Source of the DNA: an uncultured Faecalibacterium sp.
Lineage (GTDB): Bacteria; Bacillota; Clostridia; Oscillospirales; Ruminococcaceae
DNA: 64,000 bases
Direction: 5' to 3'
Assembly: GCA_900539945.1 (NCBI GenBank)
Contig: UQDV01000001.1
Span: 96,543-160,542 of the forward strand
The position numbers and the translations under genes were made by a program. Positions 8,166-18,034 of this stretch are shown piece after piece (the stretch's first letter is position 1; every line of letters starts with the position of its first letter). The notes under the pieces are model-generated. The model ran no database searches and was not told where the DNA came from. It saw nothing but the letters and a program-made list of their open reading frames with translations.

Positions 8166-10508
8166 TCAGGCCTTTTTGCCGGACTTGGGGCTGCGCTCGC
8201 TCCACAGCATCCATGCCGAGGTGGAGACGCACAGCGAAGTGTACACGCCGCTGATCATGCCCATCATCAGCGGGAAGGCAAAGGTAAAGATGCTGTCCAG
8301 ACCGTAGAGCTTTGCCACGATGCACAGCACACCCAGTGCCATCACGGTGGTGATGGTGGTGATGAGGGTACGGCGGGCAGACTGGTTGACCGAACGGTTG
8401 ACCAGCTCTTCAAAGCTGGCCTTCTTGCCCATCAGGGCGCGGTTCTCGCGGATGCGGTCGTACACCACGACGGTATCGTTGATGGAGTAACCCAGAATGG
8501 TCAGCATGGCCGCGATGAAGTTGCCGTCCAGCGGAGTGCGCAGCAGCACAAAGGTGCCAAGCACCACCATCAGGTCGTTCACCAGTGCCAGCACAGCCAT
8601 CATGCCGCCGGTCAGGCCGCCGATGTTCTTGAAGCGCAGGGCGATGTACAGCAGGATGAGCACCAGCGCAAACGCCACGGCTACCAAGCTCTTCTGCAGG
8701 AACTTGGTGCCCATGGCAGCGCTGACGTTGCTCAGGGACAGCTGCGCGAAGTTGTTGTCCGGGTAAGTCTCGTTCAAAGAGTCCAGCAGAGCCTCCACCT
8801 GATCGGTGGTCACGGTCTCGGTGCCGGGCATGGAGATCTTCAGGGTCTGGTCACCGGTGGCCACGTTCTCGCCGGTCTGCAGGGTCAGGCCGGTGTTCTC
8901 CAGTGCATCGGAGGCGGTCTGCTGCACCTGTGCCATCTCAAAGCTGCCGTCGTAGCTCAGGGTGATCATGGCACCGCCGGTGAACTCGGTGTCCAGATGG
9001 ACACCGAACACCACAGCACACAGCACGATGGCTGCCATCAGGCAGGAGGAAAAGACCAGGAACTTTTTGCGCAGACCCACAAAGTCGATTTGCTTTTTCT
9101 CGGTCTCATCCTTGCCCAGCTTGGCAGCACCGTACAGCCAGGGGTTGCGCAGAGCCTTGATGGAGGCCGCACCGCGGATCATGACGCGGGTGGCAAACAC
9201 GCCAAACACGAAGTTGAGCAGCACACCGGTCAGCAGCGTATAGCCAAAAGCGTAAATGGTACCGGCGGTGGAGGGGCCAAAGGCAAAGAACACAAAGTGC
9301 AGTGCCTTGGCAAACAGGCCGTCCGAGGGGCCGAAGGCACCCATCAGCACGATGGCCACGATGACAATGGTCACGTTGCCGTCGATGATGGGGGTCAGGC
9401 CGCGGGCAAAGCCGCTCTTCAGTGCGCCGTCCAGGGACTTGCCATTCTTCAGCTCTTCCTTGATGCGCTCGGCCGTGATGACGTTGGCGTCCACGCCCAT
9501 GCCAATGGCCAGAATGATACCGGCGATGCCGGGCAGCGTCAGGGTAAAGCTCTCAAACACCGGGAAGTAGCCGGAAACAAAGGCCAGCGTGGCGGCCACC
9601 TGACCGGCCAGTGCGATACAGGCCAGAAAGCCCGGCAGACGGTACAGCACCGTCATGAACACCACGATCAGTGCAAAGGCGATGACACCGGCCAGCACCA
9701 TGGCGCTCAGGCTGTTCTCGCCCAGGCTGGGGCTGACGGTGGAGTAGCTGTCCACCTTGAGGGCAAAGGGCAGTGCGCCGGAGTTGATCTGGCGGGCCAT
9801 CTTGACCACGGCATCCTGCGTGAAGGGGTTGGAAGCCGAACTGGTGATGATGGCCTCGCCATCGGTGATGGCCGCGTTGACGGTGGCCGTGCTCACATTC
9901 TCGTCATCCAGCCAGATGCTGATGGTGCCGTTGGAAGCAGCCAGACGGGTGGTGGCCTCACCAAAGGCCTTGGCACCCTCGTCGGTGAACTTCAGGGACA
10001 CATAGTACTCCGATGCACCGCCGCTGGTCACCGGGCCGTACTGGGCCGCAGCACTTTCGATCATGGAACCGTCCAGGATCAGGTCACCGTCGGCGCTGCT
10101 GCCCTCGCGGAAGGTCAGGTAGGCGGTGGTGCCGATCTCCTCAATAGCAGCTTCCGGGTCAAAATCCGTCTCGCCGGACTGCCACGGGAACTCCAGGATC
10201 AGGCTGTCAGAGCTGGGGTCCACATACAGCTCGTAGTCGGTCACATTCAGGGCCACCAGACGGTTCTCGATGACGAGCTGCGCCGCTTCCAGCTGCTCTT
10301 CGGTGGCATCGTAGTCCTCCGAGGGCACAAAGGTGACGTTGACGCCGCCTTTGATGTCCACACCGAACCGGATGTCCTTTGCACCCTTGATGTAGGTGGT
10401 GGTCACATCGCCGTACTTTGCCGACACGCCGAAAAACGCCGTGTACACAAACGCAAGGATCAGAAGCACTGTGACGACCAGGTGCCATGCTTTGCCTTTT
10501 GTCTTCAT
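8166..10508 (-). CDS. secDF: Fused protein translocase subunit SecDF
   Basis: 780 residues from ATG 10508 (GGAGG 14 nt upstream); an in-frame TTG at 10529 is an unlikely alternative. SecD half: N-terminal membrane helix, DIRFGVDIKGGVNVTF, a large extracytoplasmic P1 region, then the GIAGIILAIGMGVDANV transmembrane motif. SecF half begins around residue 470 with a second signal-anchor helix and includes DTEFTGGAMITLSYD and the NDTVVVYDRIREN motif. Known role: proton-motive-force-driven completion of Sec export. SecD and SecF are a single chain, as in Bacillus and many Clostridia. Followed by nrdR; separated from the upstream aminotransferase by a hairpin. Confidence 0.96.
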   Translation of the reverse strand: MKTKGKAWHLVVTVLLILAFVYTAFFGVSAKYGDVTTTYIKGAKDIRFGVDIKGGVNVTFVPSEDYDATEEQLEAAQLVIENRLVALNVTDYELYVDPSSDSLILEFPWQSGETDFDPEAAIEEIGTTAYLTFREGSSADGDLILDGSMIESAAAQYGPVTSGGASEYYVSLKFTDEGAKAFGEATTRLAASNGTISIWLDDENVSTATVNAAITDGEAIITSSASNPFTQDAVVKMARQINSGALPFALKVDSYSTVSPSLGENSLSAMVLAGVIAFALIVVFMTVLYRLPGFLACIALAGQVAATLAFVSGYFPVFESFTLTLPGIAGIILAIGMGVDANVITAERIKEELKNGKSLDGALKSGFARGLTPIIDGNVTIVIVAIVLMGAFGPSDGLFAKALHFVFFAFGPSTAGTIYAFGYTLLTGVLLNFVFGVFATRVMIRGAASIKALRNPWLYGAAKLGKDETEKKQIDFVGLRKKFLVFSSCLMAAIVLCAVVFGVHLDTEFTGGAMITLSYDGSFEMAQVQQTASDALENTGLTLQTGENVATGDQTLKISMPGTETVTTDQVEALLDSLNETYPDNNFAQLSLSNVSAAMGTKFLQKSLVAVAFALVLILLYIALRFKNIGGLTGGMMAVLALVNDLMVVLGTFVLLRTPLDGNFIAAMLTILGYSINDTVVVYDRIRENRALMGKKASFEELVNRSVNQSARRTLITTITTVMALGVLCIVAKLYGLDSIFTFAFPLMMGMISGVYTSLCVSTSAWMLWSERSPKSGKKA

Positions 10509-10560
10509 ATGTTTCAGGAATACCTCCAAACGTCCCGTTTGCTGCGGGACCCGTTATTGA

Positions 10561-10601
10561 AACCTCCCCCAGCAGGCCCGGCGGACCGCACGGAGGAGGT
10601 T
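10561..10601 (-). terminator. Hairpin after the aminotransferase gene
   Basis: AACCTCC (10561-10567) pairs with GGAGGTT (10595-10601), with GC-rich inner sequence. The T-tract on the minus strand is short, so it may be a weak terminator. It lies between the aminotransferase stop and secDF. Confidence 0.5.
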
Positions 10602-10615
10602 TTTACAAAGAAATG

Positions 10616-11896
10616 TTATGCCTGCTCTGCCAGCAGCTTTTCCACAACGGCCAGACGCACACAGACGCACAGCAGCTCAGAGGCGGTCTCCACCTCGTCC
10701 AGGCTGGGGTAGGTGGGTGCAATGCGCAGATGAGAATCCTGCGGGTCCTTGTGGTAGGGGTATGCCGAACCGGCACCGGTCAGGGTCAGACCGGCTTCCT
10801 TGCACAGGTTTGCCACACGCTTGGCACAGCCGGGCATGACGTACAGGCTGATGAAGTAGCCGCCCTTGGGATCGGTCCAGTGGGCAATGTCGCCGCAGGG
10901 GGTCAGGTTGTTGCGGAATGCCGTCTTGACGGCATCGAAGCAGGGCACCAGACGACGGCGATGCTTTGCCATGTGGGCCAGGACGCCTTCCTTGTTCTTC
11001 AGGAAGCGGACGTGGCGCAGCTGGTTCATCTTGTCGTAGCTGATGATCATCACCGAGAAGCGCTTGCAGATATACTTCATGCTGCTCTCGCTGCAGGCAA
11101 TGGCGGAAACACCGGCACCCGGGAAGGTGATCTTGCTGGTAGAGGTGAACATGAACACACGGTCCTCATTGCCGTACTTCTTGCTCTCGTTCAGCAGCAC
11201 CGGGGTCTCGATGATCTCATCGGTGAGGTGGTGCACGATGTAGGCCTCATCCCAGAAGATCTTGAAGTCGGGCGCAGCGGTCTTCATCTTGGCGAAGCGC
11301 TCGATGGTCTCATCGCTGTAGGTGTAGCCATCGGGGTTGGAATACTGCGGCACGCACCAGATGCCCTTGATGGTGTCATCCTCGGCCACCAGTTTTTCCA
11401 CCATGTCCATGTCCGGGCCATTGGGGGTCATGGGCACGCTGACCAGCTCAAAGCCGAATTCCTCAGTGATGGCAAAGTGACGGTCGTAGCCGGGCACCGG
11501 GCAGAGGAACTTGCGCTTCTCCACCTGAGACCAGGGGCACGGAGACTCCGGGAAGCCGAACACATAGCCGATGTTGATCAGGTTGTACATCAGCTGCAGG
11601 CTGGAGTTGCCGCCCACGAACACCTCACCGGGCTGCACGCCGAACACATCGGCAAACAGCACGCGGGCCTCCTGCAGGCCCTCCAGTTCACCGTAGTTGC
11701 GGGCATCGGTGCCGGCATCGGTGGTGTAATCGTTCATCTTCAGCAGGTCCATGGCCAGATCCATCTGGTGAGGGCCAGGCTTGCCGCGGGCCATATTCAG
11801 CTTGAGGCCCTTGGCCTGAAACTTTTTGTACTCTGCCTCAAGCGCAGCTTTTTCGGCAGCAAGTTCTTCACGATTCATTGCAAGATAATTTGCCAT
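10616..11896 (-). CDS. Class I/II aminotransferase of the MocR-like, Asp-aminotransferase (PF12897) type
   Basis: 426 residues; ATG 11896 has AAAGGAG 10 nt upstream, so the in-frame GTG at 11905 is too close to be preferred. PLP-enzyme features: the substrate/cofactor segment NMARGKPGPHQ, VGGNSSLQLMYN, QYSNPDGYTYS, the cofactor aspartate in KIFWDEAYIVHH and the Schiff-base lysine in MFTSTSKITFPGAGVS. This matches the aminotransferase group exemplified by class Ic aspartate aminotransferases. Likely amino-acid transaminase, with aspartate the best guess for the amino donor; substrate not determinable. It is monocistronic: terminators lie on both sides. Confidence 0.88.
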   Translation of the reverse strand: MANYLAMNREELAAEKAALEAEYKKFQAKGLKLNMARGKPGPHQMDLAMDLLKMNDYTTDAGTDARNYGELEGLQEARVLFADVFGVQPGEVFVGGNSSLQLMYNLINIGYVFGFPESPCPWSQVEKRKFLCPVPGYDRHFAITEEFGFELVSVPMTPNGPDMDMVEKLVAEDDTIKGIWCVPQYSNPDGYTYSDETIERFAKMKTAAPDFKIFWDEAYIVHHLTDEIIETPVLLNESKKYGNEDRVFMFTSTSKITFPGAGVSAIACSESSMKYICKRFSVMIISYDKMNQLRHVRFLKNKEGVLAHMAKHRRRLVPCFDAVKTAFRNNLTPCGDIAHWTDPKGGYFISLYVMPGCAKRVANLCKEAGLTLTGAGSAYPYHKDPQDSHLRIAPTYPSLDEVETASELLCVCVRLAVVEKLLAEQA

Positions 11897-12045
11897 TGAA
11901 AACACACTCCTTTATCGTACTTCCTGTTACCCATTGCGTCGGGATCTGCCTTGGGGGAAGCGCTCCTGCCAGGGAAAAGCTCCGCACAGATTCCAGACTT
12001 TATTATTATAACGCATTTTGCCCTTAGAAACAAGAATCTGAAAAC

Positions 12046-12089
12046 AAAAAGCCCTGCCAAAAGCAAATTGCTTTTGAAACAGGGCTTTT
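12046..12089 (-). terminator. Terminator after clpX
   Basis: AAAAAGCCCTG (12046-12056) pairs with CAGGGCTTTT (12080-12089), with an inner CAAAAGCAA/TTGCTTTTG extension. Strong hairpin with T-runs on both strands, 18 nt beyond the clpX stop. Confidence 0.88.
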
Positions 12090-12106
12090 CTCTCCCCTGC
12101 TCAGGA

Positions 12107-13435
12107 TCAGCTCAGGGAGGTCTGGTTCTTATAACGCTTGCGCACTGCGCCGTACTCCAGGTGGGCTTCGCCGCTCTCCACGGTGTCCTCATCCACCGTC
12201 ACGCGGATGATGGTGGCGTCGTTGGGCACCTCGTACATGATGGGCAGCAGGATGCTCTCCATCACGCTGCGCAGGCCGCGGGCACCGGTCTTACGCTCGA
12301 TGGTCTTGCGGGCAATGGCGTGGAGTGCTTCGTCGGTGAAGTTCAGTTCCACGTTGTCCATGTTCAGCAACTCTTTGTACTGCTTGACCAGGCTGTTGCG
12401 GGGCTCCTTGAGCACGCGCACCAGAGCATCCTCGTCCAGATCGTCCAGCACGGTGATGACCGGCAGGCGGCCGATCAGCTCCGGGATCAGGCCGAACTTG
12501 ACCAGATCGTGGGGCTCCACCTTTCGCAGCAGGGCCTTCTCCGCCTCGACGGAGTTGTCCTTCAGTGCACTGCCAAAGCCCAGAGCAGACTTGTCGGTGC
12601 GGCGCAGGATATACTTGTCCAGTCCGTCGAAGGCACCGCCGCAGATGAACAGGATGTTGGTGGTGTCGATCTGGATGAACTCCTGCTGCGGATGCTTGCG
12701 GCCGCCCTGCGGAGGAACATTGCTCACAGTGCCCTCCAGGATCTTCAGCAGGGCCTGCTGCACGCCTTCACCGCCCACATCGCGGGTGATGGAGGGGTTC
12801 TCGCTCTTGCGGGTGATCTTGTCGATCTCGTCGATATAGATAATACCGATCTGCGCCTTCTGCACATCAAAATCCGCTGCCTGGATCAGCTTGAGCAGGA
12901 TGTTTTCCACATCCTCGCCCACATAGCCGGCCTCGGTCAGGGTGGTGGCATCGGCGATCGCGAAGGGGACGCCCAGCATCTTGGCCAGCGTCTGGGCCAG
13001 CAGGGTCTTGCCCACGCCGGAGGGGCCCAGCAGCAGCACGTTGGACTTCTGCAGTTCCACGTCGCCGCCCTTGCCGCTCAGGATGCGCTTGTAGTGGTTG
13101 TAGACCGAAACAGCCAGCACCCGCTTTGCCTCATCCTGCCCGATGACGTACTGATCCAGGCCTTCCTTGATCTCCGCCGGGGTCATGATGTTGATGTTCA
13201 GGTCGTCAGCGGCCTGCAGGCTGCGGGTACGGCCCGCACCTGCACGCGGTGCACGGCTGCCGGACGGACGCTCCGGCTTGTCGGAAAGCAGGTCGTGGCA
13301 CAGGCCGATGCACTCACTGCAGATGTTGACGCCGGGGCCGATGATCATGCGTTCCACTTCGTCCTGGTGCTTTCCACAGAAGCTGCAGACCAGATCCTTC
13401 TCGTTTTTGTCTCTGCCGGAATTGTTATTTGCCAT
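12107..13435 (-). CDS. clpX: ATP-dependent Clp protease ATP-binding subunit ClpX
   Basis: 442 residues. The N-terminal zinc-binding domain has four cysteines ([11 protein letters not shown] and ICSECIGLC), followed by an AAA+ domain with Walker [13 protein letters not shown], Walker [11 protein letters not shown] and the GYVGEDVE pore loop. Known role: unfoldase that feeds tagged or damaged proteins to ClpP. It follows clpP by 44 nt on the same strand, the usual tig-clpP-clpX order in Firmicutes. A strong terminator ends the unit. Confidence 0.98.
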   Translation of the reverse strand: MANNNSGRDKNEKDLVCSFCGKHQDEVERMIIGPGVNICSECIGLCHDLLSDKPERPSGSRAPRAGAGRTRSLQAADDLNINIMTPAEIKEGLDQYVIGQDEAKRVLAVSVYNHYKRILSGKGGDVELQKSNVLLLGPSGVGKTLLAQTLAKMLGVPFAIADATTLTEAGYVGEDVENILLKLIQAADFDVQKAQIGIIYIDEIDKITRKSENPSITRDVGGEGVQQALLKILEGTVSNVPPQGGRKHPQQEFIQIDTTNILFICGGAFDGLDKYILRRTDKSALGFGSALKDNSVEAEKALLRKVEPHDLVKFGLIPELIGRLPVITVLDDLDEDALVRVLKEPRNSLVKQYKELLNMDNVELNFTDEALHAIARKTIERKTGARGLRSVMESILLPIMYEVPNDATIIRVTVDEDTVESGEAHLEYGAVRKRYKNQTSLS

Positions 13436-13479
13436 AGCTGTTTTTCCTTATCCTGGATAAATTGGTGTCAGCGGAACGA

Positions 13480-14079
13480 TCAGCGGTGGGTAATGACCTC
13501 GTCGATCAGTCCGTATTCCTTTGCTTCCAGCGCAGACATATAGTTGTCGCGCTCGGTGTCCATCTGGAGCTTCTCCAGCGGCTGGCCGGTATACTCACTG
13601 AGCATGCGGTTCATCTTGTCGCGGATATACACCATGTGCTCAGCGTGGATCTTGATGTCGGTGGTCTGGCCGGACAGGCCGCCGCCCTGGCCGCCGGCGA
13701 TCAGCGGCTGATGGATCATGATCTCGGCATTGGGCAGCGCAAAACGCTTGCCCTTGGTGCCGCTTGCCAGCAGGAATGCGCCCATGGATGCCGCCATGCC
13801 CATGCAGATGGTGGAAACATCGCACTTGATATACTGCATGGTGTCGTGGATGGCCATGCCGGCGCTGATGGAGCCGCCAGGGCTGTTGATATACAGGCTG
13901 ATGTCCTTGTCCGGGTCCTGCCCTTCCAGATACAGCAGCTGGGCCACGACCAGGCTGGCGGAGGTGTCGTTGACGTCCTCGCTCAGAACAATGATGCGGT
14001 CATTCAGCAGACGGGAAAAAATATCGTAAGAACGCTCGCCATGTGCCGACTGTTCCACGACATAAGGAACAAAACTCAT
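13480..14079 (-). CDS. clpP: ATP-dependent Clp protease proteolytic subunit ClpP
   Basis: 199 residues. Catalytic triad visible as S98 (GMAASMGAF), H123 (MIHQP) and D174 (QMDTERD). Known role: tetradecameric serine protease core, partner of ClpX encoded just downstream. ATG preceded by GGGAGGCGAA. A long perfect hairpin separates it from tig upstream, so read-through may be attenuated or clpPX may use its own promoter; I could not place a convincing one in the gap. Confidence 0.98.
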   Translation of the reverse strand: MSFVPYVVEQSAHGERSYDIFSRLLNDRIIVLSEDVNDTSASLVVAQLLYLEGQDPDKDISLYINSPGGSISAGMAIHDTMQYIKCDVSTICMGMAASMGAFLLASGTKGKRFALPNAEIMIHQPLIAGGQGGGLSGQTTDIKIHAEHMVYIRDKMNRMLSEYTGQPLEKLQMDTERDNYMSALEAKEYGLIDEVITHR

Positions 14080-14120
14080 AAAGTTCGCCTCCCAAAAAAA
14101 CGGAATATAGTATTTGCAAA

Positions 14121-14166
14121 ATTGACCGATACGGGTCCCCTGTAAAGTTCAGCCGTATCGGTCAAT
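14121..14166. terminator. Perfect 14-bp hairpin between tig and clpP
   Basis: ATTGACCGATACGG (14121-14134) is exactly complementary to CCGTATCGGTCAAT (14153-14166), with an 18-nt loop. On the minus strand (tig to clpP) it is followed only by TTTTGC, so it may be a partial terminator or an mRNA-processing or operator element. Confidence 0.7.
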
Positions 14167-14228
14167 TTTTACAACCTTTGATTTGTAGATGCACGGCAGT
14201 CCGTGCACCTTACAGCTGTGGACACCAA

Positions 14229-15545
14229 TTACTCAGCGTCGGCAGCCTTCTCGGCCTCAGCAGCCTTCTCCACGATGTTGGCGTGGCTCTTGATGAAGTC
14301 GATTGCCTTGGTCACGGCCAGGTCGTTCTTCAGGTCGTCCATGTTCACCACATCACGCACCTGCTTCTCTTCCATCTTGTACTGATCGGCAATGCGCTTG
14401 ATCTCAGCATCGACGTCCTCATCGGAAGCGACGATGTTCTCAGCAGCGGCAACAGCCTCCAGAGCCAGACGGATCTTGACCTGCTTCTCAGCCTGCGGCA
14501 TGAAGGAAGCACGGAACTGCTCCACAGTCTGGCCCATGTACTTCAGGTAGTCCTCGAGGCGCAGACCCTGCTGCTCCACGCGGAATGCGAAGTCGTTGAC
14601 CATCTCGTCCATACGGGTCTCGTACATAGCCTGGGGAATCTCACCCTCCATGCTCTCGATAACCTGATCGACCAGAGCGTTCTCGACAGCCAGGTCGTCC
14701 TGCTTGTCCAGCTGCTCCTGGTTGTTCTTGCGGATGGAAGCCTTGAACTCGTCCAGAGTGTCGTACTCGGAGACGTCCTTTGCCAGCTCGTCATCCAGAG
14801 CGGGCAGCTCCTTGTACTTGACCTCGTGCAGCTTGATCTTGAAGACCGCTGCCTTGCCGGCCAGCTCAGCAGCCTGGTACTCGGTGGGGAAGGTGACGTT
14901 CACATCGAACTCTTCGCCAGCGGAGTGGCCCACGATCTGATCCTCAAAGCCGGGGATGAAGCTGCCGCTGCCCAGGGTCAGGCTGTAGTGCTCAGCCTTG
15001 CCGCCCTCGAATGCGACGCCGTCCACAAAACCCTCGAAGTCGATATCCACGATATCGCCGTTCTGAGCAGCGCCCTCACGGGTCAGCTCACGGGCATTGC
15101 GCTCCTGCACACGCTTCAGCTCAGCGTCCACAGCCTCGTCGGTGACAGTATGGACCGTCTTTTCCACGGTCAGACCGTTGTAGTTGCCGACCTTGATCTC
15201 GGGCTTGACAGCGACCTTGACGGTCAGGGTGACGCCCTCGGTCTCGTTCGCAGCGTCAACGCTGACTTCCGGACGGCCGACCGGCTCCACGTTTGCTTCC
15301 TTAACAGCAGCCTCGAAAGCCTCGGGGAACAGCTCGTTGATGGCATCGTAGGTAAAGACATCGGCACCGTACATCTTCTCGATCAGAGAACGGGGAGCCT
15401 TGCCCTTGCGGAAGCCGGGCACAGCATACTTCTTGCCTTCCTTCTTGAAAACATCGGCAACAGCCTTCTTGAAGGCCTCTGCGTCGATGGAGAACTGCAG
15501 TTCTGCCATGCTCTTCTCGAGCTTTTCACACTTGATGAGATTCAT
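14229..15545 (-). CDS. tig: Trigger factor
   Basis: 438 residues from ATG 15545, with GGAGG 8 nt upstream. The N-terminal ribosome-binding domain has the signature GFRKGKAPRS; the central FKBP-like PPIase domain has VDIDFEGFVDGVAFEGG and GSFIPGFEDQIVG; the C-terminal helical chaperone arms follow to residue ~430. The tail is Ala/Glu-rich (KAAEAEKAADAE). Known role: ribosome-associated chaperone and prolyl isomerase for nascent chains. Transcribed from its own extended -10 promoter. Confidence 0.98.
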   Translation of the reverse strand: MNLIKCEKLEKSMAELQFSIDAEAFKKAVADVFKKEGKKYAVPGFRKGKAPRSLIEKMYGADVFTYDAINELFPEAFEAAVKEANVEPVGRPEVSVDAANETEGVTLTVKVAVKPEIKVGNYNGLTVEKTVHTVTDEAVDAELKRVQERNARELTREGAAQNGDIVDIDFEGFVDGVAFEGGKAEHYSLTLGSGSFIPGFEDQIVGHSAGEEFDVNVTFPTEYQAAELAGKAAVFKIKLHEVKYKELPALDDELAKDVSEYDTLDEFKASIRKNNQEQLDKQDDLAVENALVDQVIESMEGEIPQAMYETRMDEMVNDFAFRVEQQGLRLEDYLKYMGQTVEQFRASFMPQAEKQVKIRLALEAVAAAENIVASDEDVDAEIKRIADQYKMEEKQVRDVVNMDDLKNDLAVTKAIDFIKSHANIVEKAAEAEKAADAE

Positions 15546-15692
15546 TTGTTTTTCCTCCACTCAAAAATTCTATTGCATCGGGCAGGAAGTTTTTTGCCCT
15601 GAGCAACCGCGCACTGCGTCCTGGATCAGCCTGCTTTTGCAATATGCGGAGACGCGCGCGCTCAATTGGGTGCAACAATCGCGTCAAAACTT

Positions 15693-15721
15693 ATTATAGC
15701 ACGCTCTTGACACAATTGCCA
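15693..15721 (-). promoter_or_regulatory. tig promoter (sigma-A type, extended -10)
   Basis: On the minus strand a weak -35 TGGCAA (15721-15716), 17-nt spacer, and TATAAT (15698-15693) preceded by TGC (extended -10). About 150 bp upstream of the tig start, so the 5' leader is fairly long. Confidence 0.65.
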
Positions 15722-15754
15722 GTCCAAATTGTTAATTTTTATCGGTTTTGCTGT

Positions 15755-16438
15755 TCAATTGATGCGATATGGGCAGAATCGCAGCCCGTCGGCACTCACC
15801 AGCTTGTAGCGGATGCCGTCCACTTCGCCCTGCACCGCATAGCGGATGGCGTTGCCGTGCAGATGGCCGTAGTAGCAGGTGCGGATGCCGTATTCCTTCA
15901 GCGTGGCCACGATCTCCGGGGCGCTGATGCCGGTGTACACCGGCGGATAATGCAAAAACACCAGCTTTTCCAGCCCCGGCTCGGCAGCGTCCAGGCTCAT
16001 GCGCAGGCGGCCGATCTCGCGGTTCATCACCTTTTCGTCGTGCAGCTCCCCCACATCGAACAGCCAGCCCCGGGTACCGCAGATGGCATAACCCTCCACG
16101 GAGTAGGAGTTGTTGTGCAGGATGTGCAGCGTATCAAACCCTTCTGCCTTGAGATAGGCGTTCATCTTGTTGGCCGTGGACCACCAGTAATCATGGTTGC
16201 CCTTCATGATGATCTTCTGCCCCGGCAGGCTCTGCAGGAAGGCAAAGTCCCGGCGGGTATCGGTCAGGCGCATGGCCCAGCTGATGTCACCTGCCAGCAC
16301 GATGGTGTCTTCCGGCTGGATGAGCTTCCGCCAGTTTTTTTCCAGACGCTCCACATAATCGTTCCAGCCCGGAAAGATATCCATCGGCTTGGAAGCGCCC
16401 AGCGAAAGATGGGGGTCGCCAAGCACAAAAAGTGCCAT
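15755..16438 (-). CDS. Calcineurin-like metallophosphoesterase
   Basis: 227 residues. Metallophosphoesterase motifs in order: GDPHLSLG (D-x-H) at residues 8-10, AGDISWAM (GD), KGNHDYWW (GNHD), LHYPPV and YYGHLHG (GHxH). These give the bimetal site of the calcineurin-like family; substrates range widely (phosphodiesters, nucleotides), and nothing here narrows it. ATG preceded by CAGGAGTAACAAC. Upstream neighbour thrC is 37 nt away on the same strand, so the two may be co-transcribed. Function beyond phosphoesterase unknown. Confidence 0.9.
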   Translation of the reverse strand: MALFVLGDPHLSLGASKPMDIFPGWNDYVERLEKNWRKLIQPEDTIVLAGDISWAMRLTDTRRDFAFLQSLPGQKIIMKGNHDYWWSTANKMNAYLKAEGFDTLHILHNNSYSVEGYAICGTRGWLFDVGELHDEKVMNREIGRLRMSLDAAEPGLEKLVFLHYPPVYTGISAPEIVATLKEYGIRTCYYGHLHGNAIRYAVQGEVDGIRYKLVSADGLRFCPYRIN

Positions 16439-16475
16439 GTTGTTACTCCTGTTCTAACTGTGCAGCAGGGGTGTT

Positions 16476-17936
16476 TTATGCCTGATAGCCCAGCGCCACC
16501 TCGGCGATCTGCGCGGGGTCGATCACGGTGTCAAAACGCTCTGCCTTCTGGCGCAGAGCTGCCAGACTGGCCGGTGCGGCATGGCCGGTAGCGGCCTCCA
16601 GCTGCTGCATTGCTTCAAAATCATTTTCCGGTGCGGTGCGGCCCAGAGCCTCCAGCACGCTGCGCGGGAACTTGAAAGGCGATGCGGTGGACAACACGAC
16701 CATGGGCACTCCGCTGCGCTTTTTCTGCGCTGCCACATGGAATGCCACCGCCGTATGGGTGTCGCACAGGTAGCCGTCCTGCTCGTAGCGGGCACGGATC
16801 TCCCCTGCCACTTCCTTCTCGCTGCTCCACCCGCAGGCAAAGGTCTCCTGAATGGCAGCCAGCGTCTCCGGACGCACGGTGTAGCTGCCGTTCTCAGCCA
16901 GGCTCTTCATCAGGCCGGCCACCTCGGTGTCGCTGCCGGTGACATGATACAGCAGACGCTCCAGGTTGGAGGACACCAGAATGTCCATGCTGGGCGACGT
17001 GGTCTTGAAGAACTCCCGCTTTGCCGTATAAGTACCGGTGGTGAGGAAGTCGGTCAGGACGTTGTTCTCATTGGAGGCACAGACCAGCTTACCCACGGGC
17101 AGACCCATGCGCTTGGCATAGTAACCTGCCAGAATGTCGCCGAAGTTGCCAGTGGGCACACAGAAGTCCACGGCATCGCCGAAGGCGATCTTGCCGGCCT
17201 TGAGCAGCTGTGCATAAGCGGCAAAGTAGTAGACGATCTGCGGTACAAGGCGGCCCCAGTTGATGGAGTTTGCGCTGGACAGGCGAATGCCCCGCTGTTC
17301 CAGCTCGGCGGCAATGGCCTTGTCGCCAAAGACCTTTTTCACGCCGGTCTGGGCATCGTCAAAGTTGCCGCGCACGGCGTAGACTGCCACGTTTGCACCC
17401 TCCTGAGTGGCCATCTGCAGGCGCTGGATCTCGCTGGTGCCGCCCGTGGGGTAGAACACCGCGATTTCCACACCAGGGATATCGTGGTAGCCGTCCAGAG
17501 CTGCTTTGCCGGTGTCGCCGCTGGTCGCCACCAGGATCAGGGTCTTTTCGGTGCGGCCCAGATTCTTTTTGGCTTCCACCAGCAGGCGGGGCATCAGCTG
17601 CAGGGCGTAATCCTTGAAGGCGCAGGTGGGGCCATGCCACAGTTCCAGGGCGTAGGTGTCCCCTTCCACCGGGGCAAGATAGCCCGCCTTGCCGCCAAAA
17701 GCCTCACCGTAGGTGGTGCGGGCGGCCTGGGCCAGAAATTCCGGCGAATAATCCGTCAGATATTCCCGGATCACAGCTGCGGCCAGTGCCGGATAATCCA
17801 GCTCACACAGGGCTCTGACGTCCACCTGCGGAAAGCTCTCGGGAACAAACAGGCCGCCCTCATCGGACAGGCCCTGGGCGATCGCCTCCGAAGAGGTCAC
17901 TTTACGATTCGTGTCTCTGGTACTGAAGAACTGCAT
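16476..17936 (-). CDS. thrC: Threonine synthase
   Basis: 486 residues from ATG 17936, preceded by AAAAAGGAG. N-terminal threonine-synthase motif MQFFSTRDTNRKVTSSEA and SDEGGLFVPE; PLP lysine in GPTCAFKDYALQ; phosphate-binding region VATSGDTGKAALDG; PTGNFGDILAGYYAKRMG. This is the longer threonine synthase class, as in E. coli and yeast, rather than the ~350-residue Bacillus type. Reaction: O-phospho-L-homoserine plus water to L-threonine plus phosphate. The other threonine-pathway genes are not in the window. The 98-nt gap to yraN may hold its promoter; I saw no T-box there. Confidence 0.96.
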   Translation of the reverse strand: MQFFSTRDTNRKVTSSEAIAQGLSDEGGLFVPESFPQVDVRALCELDYPALAAAVIREYLTDYSPEFLAQAARTTYGEAFGGKAGYLAPVEGDTYALELWHGPTCAFKDYALQLMPRLLVEAKKNLGRTEKTLILVATSGDTGKAALDGYHDIPGVEIAVFYPTGGTSEIQRLQMATQEGANVAVYAVRGNFDDAQTGVKKVFGDKAIAAELEQRGIRLSSANSINWGRLVPQIVYYFAAYAQLLKAGKIAFGDAVDFCVPTGNFGDILAGYYAKRMGLPVGKLVCASNENNVLTDFLTTGTYTAKREFFKTTSPSMDILVSSNLERLLYHVTGSDTEVAGLMKSLAENGSYTVRPETLAAIQETFACGWSSEKEVAGEIRARYEQDGYLCDTHTAVAFHVAAQKKRSGVPMVVLSTASPFKFPRSVLEALGRTAPENDFEAMQQLEAATGHAAPASLAALRQKAERFDTVIDPAQIAEVALGYQA

Positions 17937-18034
17937 ATCGTCGCTCCTTTTTCGGCACAGGACGCGCAACGCGGCCCTGCGCTGCTGTGGCAGAACCCCT
18001 TGCTCTGCCCGTACATTTCCCACCGGAACGCTCT

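Noticed and set aside
7533..10712. A 1059-codon plus-strand frame across secDF
   Set aside because: Antisense to secDF; His/Gly/Gln-rich, no family signature.
17937..18034. A T-box or other amino-acid riboswitch in front of thrC
   Set aside because: No GGTACC-type T-box core, no antiterminator pair and no T-tract were found in the 98 nt.
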